The notes under the pieces were generated by a model. That model was not told where the DNA came from. It searched no databases and worked only from the letters and a program-made list of their open reading frames with translations. Shown in pieces: positions 1 to 17,609 of a DNA stretch of 64,000 nt. The translations under genes were made by a program, and so were the position numbers. Within the stretch, counting starts at the first letter, position 1, and each line of letters begins with the position of its first letter. Source of the stretch: Scylla paramamosain (lineage: Eukaryota; Arthropoda; Malacostraca; Decapoda; Portunidae); the NCBI RefSeq assembly GCF_035594125.1, contig NC_087181.1:4917032-4981031 (forward strand), in the 5' to 3' direction.

Positions 1-415
1 GACCAGTCTTCACGTGCTACACCAGAGTGTTCCTGTGCGCCTCGGCGGGCTCATTCCTACTCCTGCTGAGTTTTCTATAGCAGGGAAGGGACAGGCCTCG
101 AATGGGTGTTCGATTTCGTGGGACCACTGGTGTGCTCGGAGCCACTCGATACAGATTTACTTCACCTGTTTTATATTCTGAAGAAATGTGTCGTAAATTC
201 TCAGACGTTTCGTAATATTCTGTAATATTATTTTTTAACTAGTAGCATTGCACGTGAGCATGAATAGTTCCACTGATTAGAGGTTCTTATAATGTAATAC
301 GATTTTCTTACGCCAGTACATATTCAAAGGCTATTTTGTAGCAGCACTCACTGAACACAGCAAATAGTCTAAGCTGACGCAAGGATTTCCAAAGTGTGGA
401 TTCATGGGCTCCATG

Positions 416-465
<50 letters not shown>
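416..465. repeat. (GT)n microsatellite
   Basis: About 25 uninterrupted GT dinucleotides. Confidence 0.95.
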
Positions 466-470
<5 letters not shown>

Positions 471-737
471 GAGGAATGTATCGATTATAGGTCATTCTAC
501 AATAGAGGACAACCCAATATCTTTTGATAAAATCTCCTCCACCTCCAGGTACACTTGTGGGCAGTAATTGCTCTTCCTTATTGGCTGTTGAGCGGCTGTA
601 GCAGTGGTGGACCGCGGGCAGTGATTGCGCCCGAGAGGGTGAGGGCGCGGAGCTAGGGTGGAGGACAGGGACGAGATGTGGAAGACTGGAAAACAGAGTA
701 CCACCGGCAGGAAAGCTCTTGAGGCAGCATAGATATT

Positions 738-741
<4 letters not shown>

Positions 742-804
<63 letters not shown>
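742..804. repeat. (CT)n microsatellite
   Basis: About 31 uninterrupted CT dinucleotides. Confidence 0.95.
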
Positions 805-806
<2 letters not shown>

Positions 807-2972
807 GTAAACAAAGGAACTATATATGAAGACTGACGGAAGAAGTGTTATTCTTTTACATCTTCTCCTCGATTAATTAAATGTATCACGGAGCCACAAA
901 ATGCGAGGCGCTTTTTCCCACATTCCTTATTTCATAACCGTTCAACGAGAAAATCCCTGAAGAATAATGTAAGATATTAGCTCCCAAATCGTTCTTTTGT
1001 CGTATTTGTTTCGTATTTGTGTTGGGAGTAGCCTCGTCTGTCGCCTAATTGTTCTTGGTCAGCTTCCTTTTCATTAATTATTTTTCATTCCATTCGTCAT
1101 CGGTAATAAAACAAAGGGTATGAGAAGGAAACGTGAAATAAAAGGAGGTGTATAATAAATTGCTAAAGACAAGCATGCAGTAGTTTTCAGTCAAATACAT
1201 TAACCACTGACGTCATCCCATCATCACATGCATTCTTAAACATTACAGCATCACCGTGCTCTTTTGTTTCTGCCTTTCCATAACCTGCACAACTCAAAAA
1301 ATTATCAAGGCATCTTATATATTGAAATATCTTTGTCTTGTTAAGTAGTTTCACTTTGTTAAGATGGCATTGATCATGATTTTTTTTCTTATAACTGTCA
1401 AGTAATACCCTATGGAAAATAAGAAAATAGAAAATAAACGCCCTCAAAGCAACCACCTCACATCTTCAAGCAACAACCCACCAGCGACGCAAGGCAATGA
1501 CCAGCTGTTTTGTAACCGAAAAGTTTTGTAACCAGCTGTTTTGTAACCGAAAAGTCACCTTGGGCACAGCTGGACGCCTGGCTAACCTTGTGCTGCTACG
1601 CCACGACTGTACCGCATTGCTTCAAAGCGGCCTATCATTTGATTACATGAGACTGTAAATGAGACCTCGTTTCCCTTTCAGGCCTCATCACCAGAAAACG
1701 ATCCATGATTAATTAACTTTACTTATCATCTCCATTTCGTTTGTCACAACATAATTACAGGTACAAGGGTGGCAGGAGAACGGTGTCATAAACGTGTGTA
1801 AAGGTTTGGAAACATTTTAGATAAATAAATGAATAATAGATAATATAACTGTTGCCACAAAACTAGCACAGTGTGTCCTTGATATTCTGAGTATGGCACA
1901 AGACAGAACGCCTTTTAAGGAAGCCTACATTAAACTGAATTATAAATGTTATCGTCCTCCAAGACATATTAGTTCATCTATTTATCATCCTCAAAGATAA
2001 GAAAGGATCCGGGAATGAAAACGGAGAAGGAAATGTGGTGGTGTTAGAATTTTTAATCAACCAAAGCTCTATAGAGTATTTGAATCTCTCAGCCTGTAAC
2101 GCAACACGTGACACGATACCTGACATTTTTTCTTAGCGATGTAGTCTGTGTTAATGGATTTGATTTTCAGTTTCGTCGGTATCATATAAAAAATGGATAA
2201 AAAAAAAGGAAAAAGAGATCCTGCCGTTTTTATGAAGCTGTTACGAATGTGTGTGTTGTCAACATCGTAAAAGCTTTCATATCAAACAGAATTTCATATT
2301 ATTGATAAAGGATTCGTACAGTTACACCTTTATCTCTCTTTTGGTTTTCCTCCTCATCTTCACTATGTTTAATTTGAGCAAACGAACACATTTCCAGAGT
2401 GAAATATATCTAAAAACAGCCGTAAAATTAGTACTCCCTTAAAAGATAAAAATTTCAAAGGATTGTGCGGAGTCTATAGCAATTGTTAGGTTTAGAGTGT
2501 CAGGTCATAGCGTAAGAATGGTTGTGTCTAATGCTAAAAGTGAATAGTCTTGTTATATAATGTACACAACAGCTACAGTCACCGGTGAGATCGAGAGCAC
2601 CACTCACCACTGAGATCAAGAGGAAGTACGGATCCACACCCGAGAGGCTCGTGGGAGGGGCCGTGGAAAGAGGAGAGTGGTGACAATCTGGCCCGTATTG
2701 GTAAAGCCATGACAAACGCTTTTTCAAGAGGGAGTTATCAAGACACTTCTCACAATCTCGGATAATTTCGATAATCTTTAGGGACTGCAGTCTTCAATGA
2801 ACCTTTTTTGTGCCTCTTTTGTTGCCTTTGACCAGAGCCGCTCTTTCATAAAAATGTTAATGAAAGGAAAATGTTTCTACAGGTTGCACTGAATTATAAT
2901 TAAAATAACAGCGTGGACGCCTGTTTCTTCATGGAAATGTTCTTTTCTCGTATATGTTGTGTTTATCATAGT

Positions 2973-3129
<157 letters not shown>

Positions 3130-3900
3130 CATTCGTCAGCAAATGGATAAATAAAGTCGTCAGGGAGGCCACAAAACTTCTCCACGTCGACTTGCATGTG
3201 TTGATGAACAGGATAATGAACGCACTGAACAGGCTTCTTCCTTCCACCTGCCTTCCTCTTTTTCTTCCTCTCTCCATTGCTCATTATTGTCTCTTTTCTT
3301 CTTTTCCTTCGCTTTCTATTCACCTCTTTGTACACCTTGTTCACCTCCTTGCTGGGATGTGAGGCGCTGGTTTGCAATCCTCACCTTTAAGGCACTCGAG
3401 GGACTCCCACAGCTGGTGTTGAAAGGCAGACTTGCACTGACTAAACATGTGGTTCAGGAATGTATGCTTCGAATGGTTCAGTGTGTCAGACGAAAAGTGG
3501 GAGCATTGCCTAGCCAGTGTGTTTGTTCTTATATTTGCAACTTATAAAAAGTATTGCTTGTAACAGTATGTTTCGTCATTTTTGTGAAGTCAAATGTATA
3601 TCATCCTGCTAGTGATAATAAATGCCTTGCTACCAGCTCAAGTTATAATTCTCAAGAAGATAAATGAATATTTTGCTTTACCGTCCGCCAGATTGGGACA
3701 AGGAACAGCTGGCACCGTGCAGTCTGCAGTGCCCAGACTGCTTGGATGGATTATAAATAATTAGCGATGGGTGGCTGTGTGCCAGGTGTGTTGGGTGACG
3801 TGTTCTGGCCAGGACACAGGTCTTTCAAAGGCAAGCTGAGAGCGTGCAAGGGAATCATAGACCCTTGCGTTGTACTAGTGGGTGTTTGTGTGTAATTTTA

Positions 3901-4058
<158 letters not shown>

Positions 4059-5766
4059 CAGTTGACATGTAAGATTTGCCGAAGTGCCTGATACCCAGTG
4101 TGTTGTGAAGGTTCCCTTTCATTTGTAGCCATAGAGCACCGCCACCAGCGGTCACCTGTCCATTCAGCCATTCGTCGGTCACTCCCTCGAACTCGCTCTT
4201 CGAGTAAACAGAGAAGTAAAAGTCGCCATAAATTTTTCACTCTCCCACAGGCTGTAAATTTCCCTGCTAGATGGCAAGCCTCTCAACTGTTGTGTCAAGG
4301 CGGCGATGGGCCTTGACCGTCAGATTTTTGGGCTCGAGTCTGCCAAGAACATTTGTGTTGTGTTTTGTCTGAATCAAACCCTGTGCGGCGGTTGGCAAGG
4401 AGCTGCATGCTTGGGACTGTGATGGTGGCTTGCGTCAACACAGCGGCATGGCCTTGCCATGTCACCTCGCATACATTACCTCCTTGTAACACTCAACACA
4501 AAGACCACCATGCAGCCTAAACCACAACATAAACATTATCACCTCAGGGTGTATCATGTTGGAATCGCATTGTCTCGCTTCACGTTTCCCTTCACTCCTT
4601 GACCACAAAGCCCGGCACTTGGTCCTAAGTTGTAATCGTGTTGAGGGTCATCGACCAGCAGGACGAAACAAGAACTTCCAAATTAATCTTAGGAAACATA
4701 ACCTCTGCTCCTCCTCCTCTTCCTCGTTCTTCCCCTTCCTCCTCCTCTTTCTCCTCTCCCTTTACTCCTCCTTCTCCTCCTCCTCCTCCTCCTCTTATTC
4801 ACCCTTGATACAGCCTCTCTCTGGCGAAAACAACATTAAAGACCACTCAGATCTCTCAGGCTGACGCAAACCGAGTAAAATATTATGAAGGAGGTAACTA
4901 ATTAACTTGCTACCTGAATACACGTGGCAAAATATTCGCTTCTTTGACGTACCTTCCTTTATTTAACACATGATGCTTTATCAGCTGATGTGTTTGTGTG
5001 TGTGTGTGTGCGGGTGAGTAGGTGGTTGGGTGGGTGTTTGTTTAGTGTTTTTTTTTTCTTTTTTTTCTCTGCTTTTGTCGCAGCGTGCCCCTCCAGACAT
5101 CAGGAAGTCTTATGGTCTCGTTATGGTGTCTGCCAATGTTTCGTGTGGCCTAAAGTTTGGAGCGGACTCAAGATGAAGAGGTATGGTCCGTTAGTGTGTG
5201 TGGCTGGAGTGTGTGCGGTGTGCGGTGCGAGTGGGCGGATTAGGGTGTGTCTTGGATTGAATCTATATATTTTTTCTCTGATAAAGCGAGTACGGAATTC
5301 AGACAGAAGTGTGAGGTGTGACGAATAATTTTCAGCGGGGACATTATCAGGAATGAAGATGCTAAAACAACTGTCGAAACGTCCCATAAAGTTGGTGTTA
5401 GTATGTATGTTAGCACCTATTTCCTAGAAGCTATTTCTTGCTAGTCTCCTTCACTTCCAGCCGTGGCGACTTTACATTTTCGAGAGTTTAAGTTACTGCT
5501 ATTGTTTTTACCTTATATTGTAATCTCAGTTGTATCTTGCGCCTACTGTACTTCTTTTTTTTTCTTTTCGTTGGACTTGTATACATCCGTCACCTGCACT
5601 CCCTTGTACCACCACCACCACCACCACCATCATCACCGCTGTGTCCGTGATGAGGCAGGCAACAGGTGGTGCTTCTGGTAAACACGTTAATAAGGAAATA
5701 GGTGAAGTTTGTAGCATTAATGAAAGACTGATGAAAGGAGGGGGTAACAAAACACAGGTGCACGTG

Positions 5767-5769
<3 letters not shown>

Positions 5770-5804
<35 letters not shown>

Positions 5805-5826
5805 AAGGAAAGGAGCATAATTGGTA

Positions 5827-5907
<81 letters not shown>

Positions 5908-6250
5908 CTTACATTTCCTTTCCCTTCCTTCACTGTTCATTACTTTCCTTGCCTCTCCTCTCTTCTCTTACCTCCCTTTCTCCCTTCCTTCCTCCCTCCC
6001 TCTCTCCCTTCCTTCCTCTCTTCCTCTCTCCTTTCCTCCTCCCTCCCCTCTCTCTCATTTCCTTTCGTCTTCTTTTCTTTTCTTTCCTTTCCATTTCTTT
6101 TCTTTTCTTAACTTTCCTTCCCTTTCCTTTCTCCTCTCCTCTCCTCTCCTCTCCTCTCCTCTCCTCTCTTCTCCTGTCCCCTTCCCTTCTCTTTTATCCC
6201 AGTGTCTCCGCTTCTCCTCCTCTTCTCTTCCCCTTCTGAGTCTCTCCCCT
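5770..6250. repeat. (GA)n / (CT)n inverted pair plus ~350-bp pyrimidine tract
   Basis: A short GA tract (5,770-5,798) is followed about 30 bp later by a CT tract (5,829-5,902), making an inverted repeat. It runs directly into an almost pure C/T strand (about 5,903-6,250) built of CCTT/CTTT/CTCTC variants. Homopurine-homopyrimidine DNA of this length can form triplex (known property); no gene is visible. Confidence 0.9.
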
Positions 6251-6959
6251 TCCTCACAACTAATCAAACACAAATGGCCTGCACCTGGCTACGGGAAGGC
6301 AAGATGGCATTGTTTGGAGGTTCATTCATCCTCGGGGCTCTCGTTGTATACCCAAGCACGTCACTGTAATGTTTGGCAATTAGCAAAGAAGTACTGCCTC
6401 TCCCTGCCCCTCCCTTCCCTTCAGGTCGTCTGCTCCTTCAAATAGCCCTCAGCCTTGTACACCCTTGCCAGTCTCCCTCGACCTTTAAGTAACGTTTGGC
6501 TCTTTGTAATTAATTACTTTCTTTTCTTAAGGTAGTGTGCTAGCTCATTATCCCCCTTTGATCTCTTATCTCGTGGACGCTTCTACACTCACGTTCCCTT
6601 TGTTTTTCGTCTCAGAAAGGGTTGTGTCGGTGTTTAAGTGCGTGAGTTGTCTCGGTGAGTTAAATACTAATGAGTCAATTTCACGTTTGTCTTGAAGGAG
6701 GGCCGCCTCTCACCTCACAAACGGAACTTTCCATCTCTCTCTCAGATGCTGGAGACATTTCTCTTTAAGGAGAAAGCCTCTATTTTTCCATTAAGTGTAG
6801 CTGTTTTTTCAATATTGTGGTCATTATTTTTACCTTTTAATTTTTGTCTTTTATTCTAAATCTTTCAGGTAATTTGATTTTCTAATTGACTTTAAAATTG
6901 TAGCGGAGCTGTTTTTATTTTCCACGTGGTGCCTTAATTGTTCATCGGTAAACGAGTCA

Positions 6960-12035
<5,076 letters not shown>

Positions 12036-12359
12036 ACTAAAATCTAAACACAGCCCATCACAGGTCGAACTTAGCCTGGTGCCACAGAAAGTTTGACCAG
12101 TCGTAGTTTACATATATATGTTTCTTCCTTTGATGGCGGTGACGCTGCTGTTTCTTCCCCCGATAACAGTGGTGGTAATTCTTTTTCTTTGCTTCTTTTT
12201 CTTGTTTTCTTCCTCTGATGGCGGTAATGCTGCTGCTGCTGCTTCTTCTTCCTCTGATGGCGTTGCTTCCTGTTGTTGTTCTTCTAAGACAGTTTGGTGG
12301 TCTGAATTGTATGGTGATAGGGTATTCATAATTCAAGTCAGGTTGGTGGAAGACTGGGA

Positions 12360-14345
12360 AGGGTAGGGAGGTGCTGCACACTCACCTCCCATGCTCCCCA
12401 GGTTACATTTGTAACATCAGTCAGGTTGGTTGTTTTTGGAGTCAGGCCCAGTCAGTCAAGGGTAGTGCTACGCACTCACCTTGCCAAGATCAGAGGGGTG
12501 GTGATGGTGGTGTGTACATTTGGAGTTGGTAGGATGAGTCACATTGGTGGTCAAAGTCAAACTGGGAGACTGGGAAGTGTAGGGAGGTGCTGCACACTCA
12601 CCTCCCGTGCTTCCCAGGGGCGGTCAGGATGGTGGGTCTTTGGAGTTGCCAGGAGGAGTCACGGGAAGTTCTACGCACTCACCTTGCCAGGATCAGTTGC
12701 CAGGGTGGGGAGTACTGAGTTGTCAGGGTACTGGTGGTGGTCGGTACAGTTAGAGTTGCTAGGATGAGTCAGATTGGTGGTCAAAGTCAAACTAGAAGGC
12801 TGGGGAGAGTAACCTCAGTGTAACCTCAGTCAGGTTGGTTGTTTTTGGAGTTGCGGGGGTCAGTCAGTCAGGCCCACTCAGTCAAGGGAAGTGCTACGCA
12901 CTCACCTTGCCAAGATCAGAGGGGTGGTGGTGGTGGTCTGTACATTTGGAGTTGGTAGGATGAGTCACATTGGTGGTGGAAGTCAAACTGGGAGACTGGG
13001 AAGGGTAGAGAGGTGCTGCACACTCACCTCCCATGCTCCCCAGAGTCCGTCAGTTTGGTGGTCTGTTGCCAGATTACAGTAAGATTTGTAGGTCAGTCAG
13101 GTTGGTTGTTTTTATGGTTGCCAGGGTCAGTAAGGCAGGTGGTAGGGAAGTGCTACGCACTCACCTAGCCAGGACAGGGTAGGATGTAGGGATGTATGGA
13201 TCAGGGTCAGAGTGGGACACAGAGTAGGAGGTACTGTTGGTCTGTACATTTGGAGTTGTTCTTTGAAGTTGCCAGGATGAGTCAGGTCAAACTGGGAGAC
13301 TGGGAAGTGTAGGGAGGTGCTGCACACTCACCTCCCATGCTCCCCAGGGCCAGTCAGTTAGGTGATTACATATCTGTAAGTCAGTCAGGTTGGTTGTTTT
13401 TGGAGTTGCCAGGGTCAGTCAGTCAGGGTCAGTCCAGGGAAGTGCTACGCACTCACCTTGCCGAGATCAGAAGGGTGGTGGTGGTGGTGGTCTGTACAGT
13501 TGGAGTTGCTCTTTGGAGTTGGTAGGATGAGTCAGATTGGTGGTCAAAGTCAAACTGGGAGACTGGGAAGGGTAGGGAGGTGCTGCACACTCACCTCCCG
13601 TGCTTCCCAGGTGGGGTGGTGGTCTTTGGGGTTGTCAGGGTCAGTCAGTTGGTATTGTTTTATTTTTATTATTTATTGTTGATTGCCAGACTCAGTCAGT
13701 TTTATTGAGGTGCGACTAGGAGTTTTATTGTTTTTGTTTTACTTAATTTTTTTTTACTTATTTTATTATTATTATTATTATTATTATCATTATTATTTAT
13801 ACCCATATATATTTTATTCATTTTAGTCTGGCAGTCCGTAGACTTGGGGAGAGAAGGGAAGTGCTGTGCACTCACCTCCCTTGCTCTCCCGAGGTCCGAG
13901 GTGGTAAGGAGGTTTTTATTTATTTTTATTTATTAATTTATTTTTATTTATTTATTTATTTATTTTTTTTGCGTGGTAGGTTAGGGGACAAGGGAAGTGC
14001 TATGCACTCACCTTAATTCTTTATTTATTATTTTTTTTCTATCTTTTGCCTGGTAGGTTGGAAGAGAAGGGAAGTGCTATGCACTCACCTTTATATTTTT
14101 TTTTCCGATTAGGTGGAGAGAAGAGAAATGCTATGCACTTACCTTTATTTATTTATTTTATTTTATTTATTTATTTTTTTTTTGCCTTGTAGTCCGTAGA
14201 CTTGCCAGGGTTAGGTAGGGGAGAGAAGGGAAGCGCTGTGCACTCACCTCCCTTGCTCTCCCGGGGGCCGGTAAGGCGGTGCCTTCCTCCCCTGGGGAGG
14301 GGTAGGGAGGTGCTGCGCACTCACCTCCCCTCCTCCCCGTGGGCA
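12360..14345. repeat. GC-richer tandem array with 16 hairpin/splice-donor-like motifs
   Basis: Irregular tandem units, spaced roughly 80-400 bp, share segments such as tcaggttggttgtttttgga (12,421, 12,832, 13,099, 13,386), gtcaaactgggagactggg (12,556, 12,981, 13,289, 13,547) and ttgccaagatcagaggggtg (12,480, 12,905, near 13,460). Every unit carries one copy of the core gtgctRcRcactcacc, counted at about 12,371, 12,465, 12,588, 12,669, 12,890, 13,011, 13,150, 13,316, 13,441, 13,578, 13,860, 13,997, 14,075, 14,128, 14,229 and 14,305. In the best copies the core is flanked by gggaggtg and cacctccc, an 8-bp stem. Between 13,730 and 14,190 the units are separated by (TTTA)n-like spacers. No protein is encoded. 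Confidence 0.8.
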
Positions 14346-14399
14346 GTTCCATCACACATGGTGATGGAGGGATGCTCTTTCAAGGTTTTTGTGAGTTCC

Positions 14400-14487
14400 G
14401 AGAGGGGGGTTCGAACCTACGCGCCCCTCACTTCCCTCACGCCAAACTCAAAGTGCATCACTCTACCCACTGGGCCACGAGGGCCCT
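14400..14487 (-). mobile_element. tRNA-derived SINE head (RNA polymerase III A and B boxes)
   Basis: Read on the minus strand from 14,487, the sequence has an A-box match tggcccagtgg (14,477-14,467) and a B-box match ggttcgaacc (14,417-14,408), in the order and context of a tRNA gene. The A-to-B distance of about 60 bp is longer than in ordinary tRNAs, suggesting a long variable arm or insertion. Downstream on the same strand lies the 12.4-14.3 kb hairpin array, which may be, or have grown from, the SINE body. A functional tRNA is unlikely because no clean acceptor stem and anticodon loop could be drawn. Confidence 0.6.
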
Positions 14488-15356
14488 TTTTCTTTTTTTT
14501 AAAGTTGGTCTATTTCCCCATCTTCCCCATCTTTTTTGTAAAGTTGCTCTATTTAACCACCTTATGTTCACGCCAGTATGTATTAAAGAATTACGATGTT
14601 AATTATTTTCATGACGTTATTTATTTATTGTATTTTGTATGGGATAAGACCGCTGGCATCCCACACACACTGGGTTCCCAAGACTGTCACTACGCCATGA
14701 AACCCCAACGGTAAACAAGATATATTTGAACACATCATTTTTCTTCCTGTGTTCATGCAGCACCAAAAGATCAATAAGAAAAACTGCTGCTCATTCTAAT
14801 GTGAACGTTCATCCCACAGTGATAATTACATGACTGTTGACTTGTGGGAGTATGTCGTGGAGTACAAATAGCAGTAGGTAAGATCAGAGAACTTTACAGA
14901 GGCAGGAATTCCTTGGTTATGGAGCAGCCTTCTGGAACCCTCCCCTGTGCTGCACCACCACCACCGACAACAACAACAATAACAACAACACACCATTACA
15001 CCTGTCCATCCTGCAGCACGAGAATGACTCAGCCCAGAGAACCACGGATTGCTTTATTCGTAATTCACGTCCACTCTCAACATAGACATCAATCAAATTA
15101 TGTCACTGAAAAAAGTTGGTGAAGCACTCACTTCTTCACACAGGCTTTACTACCTATCAGCAGGATGAAAGCTTCCGACTGGGAGGAAGGGCGGCGTCGG
15201 GAAGGATTAAGAGAGAGAGGGTAGGGGGGACCAGCGGAGGCCGGAAGTGTGGTTATGCTTCATAGGTATAAAAAAGAATACTGCATGAAAAAGAAGAAAG
15301 ACCTGTGCCCCTCCCACCCCTGCTCCCCGCGTGAGGCGATACGTGCTGAAGTGGTA

Positions 15357-15357
15357 C

Positions 15358-15388
<31 letters not shown>

Positions 15389-15392
15389 ATTA

Positions 15393-15475
<83 letters not shown>

Positions 15476-15560
15476 TATTTATTATTATTTTTTCTATTAT
15501 TTATTATTATTATCATTATTATTATTATTATTATTATCATTAAAATTATCATTATTACCG
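15357..15560. repeat. (TTG)n-(TTA)n compound microsatellite
   Basis: Ten TTG triplets run into TTA triplets that continue, with interruptions, for about 170 bp. Confidence 0.9.
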
Positions 15561-17151
15561 TCATCATCGTCATCAGCACCATCATTGTAGTGTAGCTGGT
15601 TTGTGTCCTTTTATTTCCGCGTCGTATCTTGTAAGCTGTAAGTTTTAATAGTTCAGTATTTGTAACGATGGAGACCTTGTTTTTTATTCTTTATGCTCTG
15701 CACGGTGTCATTGGCATTTACATCTATATTTCCTAGTGTTTTTTTTTTTTTCTGTTACTTATGTACTGAATCTATTTGTTTTGCAGAATTGTTTTATTAC
15801 CATACAACTTGATTTTCGCTCAAGTTAACATTTATGTAGATTTACTTATTTGTGTTGTGTAGGATACTTTCTTCTTAAGTGTGTTGAGGTTTGTGTTTTT
15901 CTTCTTTTATGTTCACTAGGTAACGGTGCACACAGGAATTATAAATGTTACTAATAATGATAATACTGATTATGGATGACAAACTAAACTGATGAATAAA
16001 CATCGAAAAATTAATTTTAATAATATTACACGATGTGTATTATTATTATAATATTATAATATTAATAATATTACACGATGTGTACTGAGCACTGGGCTAT
16101 AGCGGACTACTGGAGTGGCGATCTGTGTATACAAGTGCCACGTACTTCGTCAGTCCTTCGCCTGGGCCAAAAAACGGAAACGAATTCAGAGAATTCAATT
16201 CCAGTGTGAGAATACCGACAGTGGAAGAGAGTTACTTGTAACGGTATGTGCTAGGCAACTAGGCCTAAGGCCATACAGCTCCCGACGCCTCATCTGAAAC
16301 CTGACCCCAATCCAATGTACACTAACTGAGATTGGTGGGTTCAGGAGTGAATGCAAAAATACTAACAACACATTATGAAAACGTTCTTGGCACAAAGAAG
16401 TGGCCGTGTTCATGACGTGTACCATATACCTACGTCCCTACTTCATAACCATGGGGAAGGACTTTCGCTCTGCAGGCATTATGTTATTGTAGCAGCAATG
16501 TCATAACAAGCTAATCGTTATTATTCCACACACTTGACCTTTGCTGAATATCATTTAAGTATTTTTTCCTCATATAAAATTAATCAATGAGTGCACGCGG
16601 GCCACACTAAATCGACTGGCGCGCGGGCCTACAGTTCAATCACACTGCTCTAGACATTTTTCTTTCCCACTCGACATAAATATAAACAACCAGAACGATC
16701 GCTTTTGGGGGATGGAAAACGAGTTTACCAATGACTCATCATAACAAAATATACGGTACTACCATAGACAGCACCCTATCAACGTACTCCTGGCTTGTTC
16801 ATGAACACAGGTAGCTGTTGATAGGAAGCCTTAAATTACATCAGCCGCTTGAGAGAAAAAAAAAAAAAAAAAAAAACACGCCAGAGTTCAGCCGTGGACT
16901 CGCGCGTCATCAGCATCATCACCCAGTTGATTTGTCCAATTTTCCCTTATTGTTATTCAATAGCAATAAGAGAAAATGGGAAAAACTGCAAGGATAACCA
17001 TGGTAACAGAAGGAAAATAAAGGAAAACATACGCGCACTTGACAACTTGAAAAAAAAAGTTTTGTCTTAGGTGGCGGTGAACAAACTTACCATATTAAAT
17101 AAACTTGTTATGGCCAAATGGAGCATATTTAAGCAACATATTTAAAAAAAA

Positions 17152-17153
17152 TA

Positions 17154-17210
<57 letters not shown>
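17152..17210. repeat. (AAT)n microsatellite
   Basis: About 19 AAT/TAA triplets. Confidence 0.95.
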
Positions 17211-17211
<1 letters not shown>

Positions 17212-17609
17212 TAATTCATGGCAAACCAGATATCCTTAGACCAAATGCATGAAAAAAGTAAAAAATTATGTTTTGGCCTAAAAAAGGCGAATCTGGCAGT
17301 CCTGATCTCCGACAACGTGACGTCATGCGCGGAAAATTGAAAAAAAAATTGTAACAAAAGTGGGCTTGCTGGGTTCTCTATACTGTGCCTGGCGCTTTCA
17401 AGAGAGGCATCAGTCAATCAGGCTCCGGCTACCATGCGACTCCTATAAGAGTGCACTTCTCGTAAAGGAGCGCCGCACTTCTGCAGCAGTGATCCCTGGT
17501 ACCTCAAATCCCTATGATAGTCACTAATTGATTGGGTTGTTCAGTTTTCAATGCCCCTCACAGCTAATTGTTCATCATGTGATGAGAGGAGGAGGAGGAG
17601 GAGGAGAAG

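Larger units (their letters stand above)
1..2970. other. Non-coding stretch, no gene recognised
   Basis: No open frame here has protein-like composition or flanking splice sites that make a convincing exon. The stretch contains a (GT)n tract (416-465), a (CT)n tract (742-804) and a 28-bp-spaced direct repeat of the motif agctgttttgtaaccgaaaa near 1,502 and 1,530. It may be intergenic or belong to an intron of the receptor gene that starts at or before 39,885; the sequence does not decide this. Confidence 0.6.
14490..17600. other. Non-coding stretch with TTG/TTA/AAT repeats
   Basis: Contains (TTG)n 15,357-15,386, (TTA)n 15,395-15,560 with interruptions, (AAT)n 17,152-17,210, and a 22-bp direct repeat around 16,018 and 16,066 ending in acacgatgtgta. 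No supported gene. Confidence 0.6.

Noticed and set aside
1..110. Hydrophobic frame at the window start (VFLCASAGSFLLLLSFL) as the receptor signal peptide
   Set aside because: Frame is closed by a stop at once, no donor site with the needed phase, and it lies 40 kb away across a scaffold gap.
12108..12366. Frames with Ser-Glu-rich or Ala-rich stretches on both strands
   Set aside because: Caused by short tandem copies of cttcctctgatggcg; open in both directions, no start/splice context.
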